Shown here one piece after another: positions 25,798 through 33,943 of a DNA stretch of 64,000 nt. The position numbers were made by a program, and so were the translations under genes. Position 1 is the first letter of the stretch. Every line of letters begins with the position of its first letter. The notes below the pieces were generated by a model, which saw nothing but the letters and a program-made list of their open reading frames with translations, ran no database searches and had not been told where the DNA came from. Origin of the DNA: Myroides odoratimimus (GTDB lineage: Bacteria > Bacteroidota > Bacteroidia > Flavobacteriales > Flavobacteriaceae); the NCBI RefSeq assembly GCF_030326305.1, contig NZ_JACAKB010000006.1:36284-100283 (forward strand), read 5' to 3'.

Positions 25798-27236
25798 TAC
25801 ATACTGAATTTAATATTTATATCATCGTGGAATTTTTTAAATTCCTTATCCGTTTCTAATAAATTATCCACAGTTTTGCAAGCGTGTAATACTGTAGCGT
25901 GATCTCTATCTCCTATCTGTGAACCGATAGAAGCTAAAGAAGCTTTAGTATATTTTTTAGCAAAGAACATAGCTAGTTGTCTAGCTTGTACAATATTCCT
26001 TTTTCTTGTCTTAGAACGTAGTGTTTCTGTATCCATTTGGAAATAATCAGAAACAATTTTTTGAATATAATCGATAGAGATTTCTCTCTTCACACTCTTC
26101 ACAAATTTCTCAACAACTTGTCTTGCTAAGTCAATTGTTACTTCACGTTTATTAAATGAAGATTGAGCGATTAATGAAATGATAGCTCCTTCTAGTTCTC
26201 TAATATTAGAGTTTACATTTTTAGCTACGTATTCGATTATCTCTTTTGGCATATCTACTCCATCGCGGAATAATATTCCCTCAACAATTTTTACTCTTGT
26301 TTCAAAATCTGGGTGTGATATCTCAGCGGATAATCCCCATTTAAAACGAGATAAAAGACGTTGTTCAATATCTTGGATATCGACTGGTGCTTTATCAGAA
26401 GTAAGAATTACTTGTTTGCCATTTTGGTGTAAATGGTTGAAAATGTGGAAAAACACATCCTGTGTTCCTGATTTACCTGATAAGAATTGAATATCATCGA
26501 CAATAAGTACATCTATTAATTGATAGAAATAGATAAAGTCATTACGTGTATTCTTACGTACAGAGTCAATATACTGTTGAGTAAAGACTTCAGCAGAAAT
26601 GTACAATACAGTTTTTTCTGGATAAAGATCTTTAATTTCAACACCAATAGCATGTGCTAAGTGAGTCTTTCCTAATCCAACTCCTCCAAAGATAAGAAGA
26701 GGGTTAAATGAAGTACCACCTGGTTTATTCGCTACCGCCATACCAGCAGAACGTGCCAATCTATTTGAATCACCTTCCAAGAAATTATCAAAAGAATAAT
26801 TTGAATTTAACTGAGATTCGATTTTTACGTTTCTGATTCCAGGAATTACAAAAGGATTTTTTAATTCTGGGTTTTTGTTCTGAATAGGTACATCTAGCTC
26901 TTGAGGCTTTACTGGGCCTCTCTGTGTACTAGGTAATTGTTCTGTATAAGGTTGTTTGTTTCCAGAAGGAGTTTCCATCTGAATCTTATACAATAACTTT
27001 GCTTCAGCTCCTAACTGTTTTGTTAGGGCTACTTTTAGGATTTTTACATAGTGTTCTTCCAACCACTCGTAAAAAAACTTACTAGGCACCTGAATATAAA
27101 GAGCATTCTCTGTAAGCTCAATAGCCTTAATAGGCATGAACCATGTCTTGAATGCTTGTTCTTGGATGTTATCCTTTATGAATTCAAGACAATTATTCCA
27201 TACAGATTCTGCTGTCTTAATTGTATTATCGTGCAT
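25797..27236 (-). CDS. dnaA: Chromosomal replication initiator DnaA
   Basis: The 479-residue protein has all four DnaA domains: I (~1-85, interaction), II (~90-135, variable linker), III AAA+ ATPase (~145-360) with Walker A GGVGLGKT at 184-191 and Walker B VLIVDDIQFLS, and IV DNA-binding with the signature DRDHATVLHACKTV near the C-terminus. It opens oriC in the ATP form. A perfect DnaA box, TTATCCACA, lies within its 3' end at 25864-25872, but no box cluster is visible upstream at 27237-27423, so oriC is not assigned here. It is divergent from the thioesterase gene. Confidence 0.97.
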   Translation of the reverse strand: MHDNTIKTAESVWNNCLEFIKDNIQEQAFKTWFMPIKAIELTENALYIQVPSKFFYEWLEEHYVKILKVALTKQLGAEAKLLYKIQMETPSGNKQPYTEQLPSTQRGPVKPQELDVPIQNKNPELKNPFVIPGIRNVKIESQLNSNYSFDNFLEGDSNRLARSAGMAVANKPGGTSFNPLLIFGGVGLGKTHLAHAIGVEIKDLYPEKTVLYISAEVFTQQYIDSVRKNTRNDFIYFYQLIDVLIVDDIQFLSGKSGTQDVFFHIFNHLHQNGKQVILTSDKAPVDIQDIEQRLLSRFKWGLSAEISHPDFETRVKIVEGILFRDGVDMPKEIIEYVAKNVNSNIRELEGAIISLIAQSSFNKREVTIDLARQVVEKFVKSVKREISIDYIQKIVSDYFQMDTETLRSKTRKRNIVQARQLAMFFAKKYTKASLASIGSQIGDRDHATVLHACKTVDNLLETDKEFKKFHDDINIKFSM

Positions 27237-27423
27237 TTTAGGTTAGAATTATAAAAACAGTTACTACTTTTGAGGGATTTTCAAGGGGAGAAAATGACCT
27301 CTTATTTCAGTGGCAAATATGTGAACAATTTTTGGGATAAAAAAACCTTTTTGTCATTGCAAAGTATAAAATAATTTGTTAAGTATAAGAAAAAAAATAA
27401 CTCACAAGTTTATTAGAAAGAAT

Positions 27424-27831
27424 ATGAAATATTTTGATTACAAGGTTCGTGTACGTTACGCGGAGACAGATAAAATGGGTGTTGTATATCATGGAAACTA
27501 TGCGCAATACTTTGAAATAGGGAGAGTTGAGTGGTTGAGAAACTTAGGGATATCGTATAAGAAAATGGAAGAACTAGGTGTTATGTTACCTGTGGTGTCT
27601 CTGACGATGAATTATAAGAAATCTGCTTTTTATGATGATGATTTAACTATACGCACTATTTTTAAAAAGCTTAGTTCTGTGAAGATAGAATTTGATTATG
27701 AACTATATAATGAAAAAGGTGATTTATTGACAACAGGTAATTCTATTTTAGTGTTTGTTAATATGGAAACAGGAAGACCAATGGCTGCTCCAGATTATGT
27801 TGTTAATAAAATTAATACGATACAAGAATAG
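27424..27831 (+). CDS. Acyl-CoA thioesterase, 4HBT/YbgC family
   Basis: The 135-residue hot-dog-fold protein starts MKYFDYKVRVRYAETDKMGVV; D16 in ETDKMGVVYHGNY is the catalytic Asp of the YbgC/4-hydroxybenzoyl-CoA thioesterase family. It hydrolyses acyl-CoA thioesters in the cytoplasm; short-chain acyl-CoA or ACP partners are known for the family. A 16-residue N-terminal extension is possible, but the family start fits ATG 27424. It is divergent from dnaA, a pairing often seen in Flavobacteriia. Confidence 0.88.
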   Translation: MKYFDYKVRVRYAETDKMGVVYHGNYAQYFEIGRVEWLRNLGISYKKMEELGVMLPVVSLTMNYKKSAFYDDDLTIRTIFKKLSSVKIEFDYELYNEKGDLLTTGNSILVFVNMETGRPMAAPDYVVNKINTIQE

Positions 27832-27968
27832 TGTTGATTATTTAGTAGTTTAAAACAGATTAAACTATCTCTTTTTTTCTTTTTATATGTTTTAAAAGGC
27901 AAAAAGATAAAATTAGGTACACTAATACTTAAAACAAATATTTATATTTACACAAAAGATTATAAATT

Positions 27969-28709
27969 ATGAAACCAGTATATTGGCTGATGAGCCTAGG
28001 TACACTTTTATCAATAGGAACATATGCGCAAGAATCAAAGTTATTAGATGGTCGTGTACGTCTATATGATGGGAATGTAGTGCCTGTTACTATTGAGAAT
28101 AAGAGAAGTAAGGAAATGACTAAAGCTGATGGGCGAGGGTATTTTATCATGGATGCAGCAGTAGGGGATACTATTCGTTTTTCTGATAAGAAGTTAGCTT
28201 CTGTTAATTATATTATTGGCAAAGAAGATTTGAATGCTAGTAGATTTAATGTACTAATGACTAAAAAAGGGCAGTCCTTAGATGAGATTATCATTGTTCG
28301 CAAAGATTTTGGTGATGACTTCTTTGAAGGTGTTCCTAATAAGAATCTAACAGCTGCAGAGAAAAGATATAAAAAGAACAATACTGTTTTTTCTTCAACA
28401 TCGAACTATGGAATGGGAATTAGTTTAGATGCCCTGGTTAATATGTTATCTGGTCAAAAGAAGAAAGATAAACAGGCTATTCTTTATGAAAAATTAGATA
28501 TTAAAGTACAGCAGTTTTTAGAGGATTACACTAGAGAAGAATTATTAGAGGATTTTAAAATACCTCAAGAGCGTTTGGAAGCATTTCTTTATTACGTAGT
28601 TGCACAACCAAGTTTTGAAAAAATAAAGGTAGAGCGAACAGAAGGTTTTAAACTTTATTTAGCTCAAGAATATATTGACTTTTTAGGGTTTATGGAGTTA
28701 GAAGAATAA
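27969..28709 (+). CDS. Exported carboxypeptidase-regulatory-like domain protein
   Basis: The 246-residue protein has a signal peptide (MKPVYWLMSLGTLLSIGTYA) and then a CarboxypepD_reg-like beta domain (~22-95: LLDGRVRLYDGNVVPVTIEN, DGRGYFIMDAAVGDTIRFS), a common Bacteroidetes module often found as N-terminal plug extension of TonB receptors or in stand-alone periplasmic proteins. The C-terminal half (~110-246) is charged and helical with no recognised domain. An AT-rich TATATTTA about 20 bp upstream may be its -7 element. Likely periplasmic; role unknown. Confidence 0.7.
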   Translation: MKPVYWLMSLGTLLSIGTYAQESKLLDGRVRLYDGNVVPVTIENKRSKEMTKADGRGYFIMDAAVGDTIRFSDKKLASVNYIIGKEDLNASRFNVLMTKKGQSLDEIIIVRKDFGDDFFEGVPNKNLTAAEKRYKKNNTVFSSTSNYGMGISLDALVNMLSGQKKKDKQAILYEKLDIKVQQFLEDYTREELLEDFKIPQERLEAFLYYVVAQPSFEKIKVERTEGFKLYLAQEYIDFLGFMELEE

Positions 28710-28769
28710 TGTTTTTATTGTAGTATAAAATCTTATTATTATAAGGAAAAACTGAGTGATAGTGCGCTA

Positions 28770-29807
28770 TTATTCAGTTTTTTTATTGGTTTTAAGGATA
28801 AAGTTAGAGATATCAAATAAAACATTTTTGCTATAAGCTTTACGCCCTTGAAAGACAAATAACCATTTTTTCCATTGTGGCCATTGGGAATCTAGTTGAT
28901 AATTAAAAGCTTTAGAATTAAGTAAATTATGTGTGCTTTTGGGGTACACTTTGAGTTTGGTATCCTTGTTATTTCTCAATGCAGTGTTTTGTCTATACAG
29001 GTCAGCATTGCTTTCAGCATCTACGGTTAGATCTTCACTTCCCCATAAAGCTAGTAATGGTCCTTGCATATTTTGTAGATCAATTGATGAATCTGCCTTG
29101 AAATTTCTTGCTATAAATGATAATCTATCAATATCAATTTCAGAACTTTTGATTAGACACTTATTAAAGTCAGAATATAGTTGTTGATCTGCATTAGTAG
29201 TAGAATCTACCTTATGTTTTATATTTTCATATTCAAGACCTTCGAGCTCTAGTTTTTTCTGGTTAAAATAATTACTTTGATCTTCCCAATTAACTGCACC
29301 ACCTATAATAACGGAAAAAGCGGGATTGTTCATAATTGCTGCTTTAGGAATAACCCAACCACCTTGTGAAAAACCTAAATAACCTATTCTATCAGAGGAG
29401 ATTCCTTTCTCATTAACTAAATAATCAAAGGCGTCTTTTGCTTCTATAGCTCTATCTGTAATAGATTGGTGAAGCCAGTTTCCTTTACTTTTTTCAACTC
29501 CTTTTTTATCCCATGTAAACACGGCAATTCCCTGATCTACTAAATGATGAATTAGTGGCAAATAAGTGGAGTTAGAAGTTTTATTCTGTGGACCATCTCC
29601 GTGAATAAATATTGCAACAGGAGCAGTTTTGAAAAACTCTTTTTTAGGAAGATATAAAGTTGCAGACAATTCTTCTCCTTGTGAAATAAAGACTACTTTC
29701 TTTTGTTGAATCGTTGTATCATCAAAATCTTGACTTCCTAAAAAGAAAAAATAAAGAAAAATAATGAGAAAGGTAGTAAAGATTGTCGCAAGTATTTTCC
29801 AACGCAT
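28770..29807 (-). CDS. Membrane-anchored alpha/beta hydrolase (acyl peptidase/esterase-like)
   Basis: The product is 345 residues from ATG 29807 (MRWKILATIFTTFLIIFLYFFFLG), a TM anchor or signal. The alpha/beta hydrolase core has the oxyanion region VAIFIHGDGPQ, the nucleophile elbow GFSQGGW, the acid in ALWGSEDLTVDAES and the His in PKSTHNLL. The N-terminal EELSATLYLP and the layout match S9-like or YcjY-type hydrolases acting in the periplasm. Longer frames begin at 29855 and 29837 but would place an unnatural hydrophobic leader before the anchor. Substrate unknown; it is single between other units. Confidence 0.8.
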   Translation of the reverse strand: MRWKILATIFTTFLIIFLYFFFLGSQDFDDTTIQQKKVVFISQGEELSATLYLPKKEFFKTAPVAIFIHGDGPQNKTSNSTYLPLIHHLVDQGIAVFTWDKKGVEKSKGNWLHQSITDRAIEAKDAFDYLVNEKGISSDRIGYLGFSQGGWVIPKAAIMNNPAFSVIIGGAVNWEDQSNYFNQKKLELEGLEYENIKHKVDSTTNADQQLYSDFNKCLIKSSEIDIDRLSFIARNFKADSSIDLQNMQGPLLALWGSEDLTVDAESNADLYRQNTALRNNKDTKLKVYPKSTHNLLNSKAFNYQLDSQWPQWKKWLFVFQGRKAYSKNVLFDISNFILKTNKKTE

Positions 29808-29956
29808 AGTTATATTTTTAATCAAAAATAAGCTCATACGTAGATAAAAAAGCAATATATTTGACTCAATAGTGTTTTTTTAGCGCTGAAACTACAAAAA
29901 GGAGAATGAGCTAGTTGTATCTAATATAGATTATGGAGAGAATATCAAGAATAAAG

Positions 29957-30583
29957 CTAGTAAGCCTCATCTGTTTCTTCGAGAACTTTTACTTCATAAA
30001 ATGGAACAAAAGCAGCAAGAGCTTGTTCATATTCATTTTTGCGTATAGAGAGTTCTATTTCACAACTCATTTCCATTTTTTGATTTAGAATGTTTAAGTC
30101 TTTTTCTTTGATGACACGCATGACATTATTCATGTCTTTGTATTCAAAGCGAACTTTAAACTTCTTGTCAATTGTTTTCTCTATAATATCTGCTTCTTCC
30201 ATGGCCATCTGAGCTGCCGCACGATAAGCAGTGATAAGTCCGCCTACGCCCAGTTTGATTCCACCGAAATAACGCACCACTACGATCAGAATATCTGTGA
30301 CCTCATACGATTGTATTTGACCATAAATAGGAGCGCCAGCAGTATTACTAGGTTCTCCATCATCATTAGCACGATAGTATACCTGTTCTGCTCCAAGCTG
30401 AAAAGCATAGCACCAGTGACGCGCATTATAATGCTCTTTCTTGATGCGATCGATAATTTCTTTTACTTCTTCTTCTCGTTGAATAGGAAAAGCATAGCCA
30501 AAAAACTTACTATTCTTTTCTTTATACAATACTTCTTCTGTCGGTTTACTTATTGTCTTATATGAATCTAATGTTTCTGCCAT
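29957..30583 (-). CDS. YigZ/IMPACT family protein (UPF0029)
   Basis: The 208-residue protein has an N-terminal UPF0029/Impact domain (~18-125) with the hallmark ARHWCYAFQLG, DDGEPSNTAGAPI and VRYFGGIKLGVGGLITAYRAAA, plus a C-terminal ~65-residue ferredoxin-like domain. Family members such as YigZ and human IMPACT bind translation or ribosome components; biochemical role is not settled. Its ATG overlaps the ribD stop (TAATG), so it is translationally coupled to ribD. Confidence 0.9.
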   Translation of the reverse strand: MAETLDSYKTISKPTEEVLYKEKNSKFFGYAFPIQREEEVKEIIDRIKKEHYNARHWCYAFQLGAEQVYYRANDDGEPSNTAGAPIYGQIQSYEVTDILIVVVRYFGGIKLGVGGLITAYRAAAQMAMEEADIIEKTIDKKFKVRFEYKDMNNVMRVIKEKDLNILNQKMEMSCEIELSIRKNEYEQALAAFVPFYEVKVLEETDEAY

Positions 30584-31653
30584 TATTTGCGATATACTAT
30601 TCTTAATTCGTTGTCTAAAATACGATGTTTTACTACTTTATCAAATCTTGAAAGGTGAGGAGCTGGGATACCTTCAATTATTGGTGTATCTCCAATAAAG
30701 ATTCTTGCCTCATCCCATAACCCTACATCAATAAAATGCTGAAGTGTATGCGAGCCTCCTTCTACAACCACAGACATGATCTGATGTCTGTATAAAATAT
30801 CGAGAATCTGAGGTACCAGAGGTTGATCAAAATCTGCATATTCATAGGTAAGATTACTACTAGAGTGAGTGTCTTTATTAGCTGTGATACAAATCGTTTT
30901 AGTACTATTATCTTTAATGCTAAAGGAGTTGTCTATTTTGTCAACTCTATCTATGAATACACGGATAGGACTTTTGCCGTACCAATCTCTTGTAGAAAGA
31001 GAAGGATTGTCACTAAGTACTGTCTGTGTACCTACTAAGAAAGCCATTTCTTCACTTCTCCATTGATGTACTAATTGTTTCGAATAGGCATTCGATATCC
31101 AGAAAGGTCTATTAGTAGTTCTTTGTATAGGAGCAATAAAGTGATCTATAGATTCAGCCCATTTTAGGATAATATAAGGGCGTCTTTGATTGTGAAATGT
31201 AAAAAAGCGCTTGTTACTATCTTGGCATTCTTTTTCTAGCACCCCTACTATTACTTCTATTCCTGCATCACGCATTTTTTGAATACCTCTCCCGCATACT
31301 TTTGCAAAGGGATCTACAGTACCGATAACCACCTTAGGTATCTTTTTTTCGATCACCAAGTCACAGCATGGAGGAGTCTTACCGAAGTGACTACACGGTT
31401 CTAGACTGACGTATAAAGTACTTTCTTTAAGGAGCTCTTGATTCTGAACAGATGCTATTGCATTAGGCTCAGCATGAGGACCTCCATAAGGAGATGTGAA
31501 GCCTTCTCCGATAATTCTATTGTTGTGTACAACAACAGCTCCTACAGAAGGATTAGGCATAGCAGCATAAGTTCCTTGTAGTGCTAACTGAATACAGCGA
31601 GAAATATATAATTCGTGTCTTTCCAAAATTGATAATAATGTATCTTTGAACAA
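30583..31653 (-). CDS. ribD: Bifunctional riboflavin deaminase/reductase RibD
   Basis: The 356-residue protein catalyses two steps of riboflavin synthesis. Residues ~13-150 are the CMP/dCMP-type deaminase with zinc motif H60-A-E62 (HAEPNAI) and PC87SHFGKTPPC96. Residues ~155-356 are the NADPH-dependent reductase (RPYIILKWAESIDHFIAP; DNPSLSTRDWYGKSPIRVFID; VVVEGGSHTLQHFI). The start is ATG 31653, close to the E. coli start relative to NPS(V)G. It is divergent from prmC with overlapping promoter space and coupled to the yigZ-like gene. Confidence 0.93.
   Translation of the reverse strand: MFKDTLLSILERHELYISRCIQLALQGTYAAMPNPSVGAVVVHNNRIIGEGFTSPYGGPHAEPNAIASVQNQELLKESTLYVSLEPCSHFGKTPPCCDLVIEKKIPKVVIGTVDPFAKVCGRGIQKMRDAGIEVIVGVLEKECQDSNKRFFTFHNQRRPYIILKWAESIDHFIAPIQRTTNRPFWISNAYSKQLVHQWRSEEMAFLVGTQTVLSDNPSLSTRDWYGKSPIRVFIDRVDKIDNSFSIKDNSTKTICITANKDTHSSSNLTYEYADFDQPLVPQILDILYRHQIMSVVVEGGSHTLQHFIDVGLWDEARIFIGDTPIIEGIPAPHLSRFDKVVKHRILDNELRIVYRK
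31641..31648 (+). promoter_or_regulatory. -7 element for prmC
   Basis: TATCTTTG at 31641-31648 fits TAnnTTTG and lies over the start of ribD on the other strand. It places transcription near 31655, so prmC should start at ATG 31688 rather than at 31646. Confidence 0.5.
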
Positions 31654-31687
31654 AATTAAACTAAAACATTTGTTTTTAAAGAATACT

Positions 31688-32530
31688 ATGCAGATAAAGT
31701 ACTACCAATCCTGTTTTAAAGAGAGTTTAACTCCTATTTATGATGCTGTGGAAGCGGAGCAATTATTTTTGATTGCTTTAGAAGAAATAGAGGGGAAGAC
31801 TAGAATTGATCTAGTTATGAATCCAACAATGCAGACAGATAAGGTAGCAGTATGGGAATCTGTATTAGAAGAATTAAAACAAGAAAAGCCAATTCAATAT
31901 ATTTTTGGACAAGCCTATTTTTACGGATTGACCTTTAAGGTAAATGAATTTACTCTTATTCCGAGAGCAGAGACAGAAGAATTAGTAGAATGGATAATAA
32001 ATAGCGTCAATTCATCTAAACCTGTTAGAATATTAGACATTGGAACAGGGAGTGGCTGTATAGGGATAACACTAGCAAATGAATTACCTCTTGCTAGAGT
32101 TACTTTAATGGATGTTTCTGATAAGGCTTTAGAAGTAGCAAAACAGAATGCAGTAAGTAATGGAGTGGCTGTAGAAACGGTTTTACAAGATGTATTACAA
32201 CTTGAAAAGTTGAAGGGTAAGTATGATATTATAGTGTCTAATCCTCCTTATGTACGCAACTTAGAAAAAGTTGAAATAAAAAAGAATGTATTAGATTATG
32301 AGCCTCATCTAGCTCTATTCGTCGAAGATAATGATCCTCTGATATTCTATAAAAAAATAGCTCATCTAGCCAATAACAACTTACAAACAGGAGGTATGTT
32401 ATTCTATGAGATTAACCAATACTTAGGAGAGGAAACTAAAACATTGTTTGAATCACTTGATTTCACAGCTGTAGAGTTAAGAAAAGATATGGTAGGGAAT
32501 GATAGAATGATTAAAGCTATTAAACTATAA
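31688..32530 (+). CDS. prmC: Peptide chain release factor N5-glutamine methyltransferase
   Basis: The 280-residue PrmC/HemK enzyme methylates the Gln of the GGQ motif in release factors RF1 and RF2. It has an N-terminal helical domain (~1-75) and a SAM-binding Rossmann domain with ILDIGTGSGCIGITLA and the substrate-binding NPPY (IIVSNPPYV). The start ATG 31688 is chosen because the -7 element at 31641-31648 excludes the longer frame. prfB, encoding its substrate, lies 9 kb away in the same window. Confidence 0.92.
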   Translation: MQIKYYQSCFKESLTPIYDAVEAEQLFLIALEEIEGKTRIDLVMNPTMQTDKVAVWESVLEELKQEKPIQYIFGQAYFYGLTFKVNEFTLIPRAETEELVEWIINSVNSSKPVRILDIGTGSGCIGITLANELPLARVTLMDVSDKALEVAKQNAVSNGVAVETVLQDVLQLEKLKGKYDIIVSNPPYVRNLEKVEIKKNVLDYEPHLALFVEDNDPLIFYKKIAHLANNNLQTGGMLFYEINQYLGEETKTLFESLDFTAVELRKDMVGNDRMIKAIKL

Positions 32531-32680
32531 GTGAGTAAAGGAGTACTATTATAAATACTAAATATTTTCTTGCTGTATATAGCCGAATAATTGCTGTATT
32601 TATGGAGTATTGTACGCAATTCTGATGAGATTATAACTAAGCAATAATAAGATTCTGTAGAGCATGATATATGAATGAGT

Positions 32681-32706
32681 AAAGGCTATCGATATGATAG
32701 CCTTTA
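32681..32706. terminator. Hairpin between prmC and efflux operon
   Basis: Perfect 10-bp stem AAAGGCTATC / GATAGCCTTT with loop GATAT between converging genes. T-runs are short on both sides. Confidence 0.6.
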
Positions 32707-32721
32707 TTTGTTATAACTAGA

Positions 32722-33933
32722 TTAATGAGCGTGTCCACCGCCTCCTTCGTTTTTGATCAAGTGACTTTGGATATAATAAGCACCAGATAACACTATTTGA
32801 CTGTCTTTAGGAATATCTTGTAAGATTGATATTTGTGAATATCCTAATTCTGATACTCCTGTTTTTACTTCTATTCTTTGGAAGTGATATGACATACCAC
32901 TCTCTTCTTTATGAGCTTCTTCTAGGATGAAAATAAACTCACGTCCATCTGCTTTTACAATCGCGTCATTAGGCAGAGCATCTACTGTTTTTTCTCCGAT
33001 GTGTACTAATGCATTTACATAGAGTCCAGGTATCAGAGTCTCAGGTACATTGTCAATATTAGCATGTACGATTACGGTTTTAGTACCAGGTTCAAAAGAT
33101 TTATTGATACTAAAAATAGTAGCAGTTACCTCTGAATTATTGATATTAGTAAAGTTAAAAGAGACCTTTTGTCCTATTTTGATAAAAGGCATGTCTTTTT
33201 CATACACTAATAAATCTAAGTGAATTCTAGAGTTATCTACAATAGTAAATAGAGACTGCCCCGCCATAACATTAGTACCTATTTTGACTGGTATAGTAGC
33301 TATATTACCTGATATTGGAGATACTATTCTCAACGATTTAGAAATAGACCCAGGAGCTGTATTAACTAAGCTTAGTCTATTGCTTAAAGATTGGTATCTC
33401 GCGCGTTCTATATTTAAGTCTGATTTAGTCTTCTGATATGTCTTTTCAGAGTTGACATTCTCTGCTCTTAAAGTTTGCTGACGTTTATACTCTAGCTCTA
33501 AATATTCTAATGTGTTTTTAGAAACGAGGTATTCCTCTTGTAGCTGAATATATTCAGGACTATCTATAGTAGCTATAGTTTGTCCTTTTTTTACATAGTC
33601 TCCTAGATTCACATTGATATTTGTGATTGTACCACTTAAAAAAGAAGATACATCAGCCTGACTTTGCGCAGGAAGCTCAGTATTACCATTTACTCTAATG
33701 ACATCACTTAAGTTTTTTTGCTGTATTTGTCCAAGCTGAATGTTAGAAGCAGTGTATTGAGCTTGGTTGAGCTCTACCTCTTTATTAGCAGATTCTTCTT
33801 TCGCTTCTGTTTTTGTAGTACTCTCTGTTTTTTCGTTTTCGTGATCATGACCAGAATGGTCTTCTTCAGTATTCTTACAACTAAAGAATAGAATACTTGT
33901 AGCTATTGATAAAAATATAATCGACTTTTTCAT
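32722..33933 (-). CDS. RND heavy-metal efflux periplasmic adaptor lipoprotein (CusB/CzcB-like)
   Basis: The 403-residue protein has a lipoprotein signal (MKKSIIFLSIATSILFFSC, lipidated Cys19), then a His/Asp-rich stretch EDHSGHDHE, barrel-sandwich halves (QADVSSFLSGTITNINVNLG...GQTIATID and APGSISKSLRIVSPISGNIA), a helical hairpin between them, a beta-barrel domain (HLDLLVYEKDMPFIKIGQKV) and a His-containing tail (GGGGHAH). It links the inner-membrane RND pump to its outer-membrane part. The gene follows the RND gene by 10 bp, and His-rich ends suggest cationic metals (Zn, Co, Ni or Cu). Confidence 0.9.
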   Translation of the reverse strand: MKKSIIFLSIATSILFFSCKNTEEDHSGHDHENEKTESTTKTEAKEESANKEVELNQAQYTASNIQLGQIQQKNLSDVIRVNGNTELPAQSQADVSSFLSGTITNINVNLGDYVKKGQTIATIDSPEYIQLQEEYLVSKNTLEYLELEYKRQQTLRAENVNSEKTYQKTKSDLNIERARYQSLSNRLSLVNTAPGSISKSLRIVSPISGNIATIPVKIGTNVMAGQSLFTIVDNSRIHLDLLVYEKDMPFIKIGQKVSFNFTNINNSEVTATIFSINKSFEPGTKTVIVHANIDNVPETLIPGLYVNALVHIGEKTVDALPNDAIVKADGREFIFILEEAHKEESGMSYHFQRIEVKTGVSELGYSQISILQDIPKDSQIVLSGAYYIQSHLIKNEGGGGHAH

Positions 33934-33943
33934 TTCTCTGATA

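Noticed and set aside
25864-25872. oriC at the perfect DnaA box
   Set aside because: A single box within coding sequence; no cluster or AT-rich unwinding region with further boxes seen.
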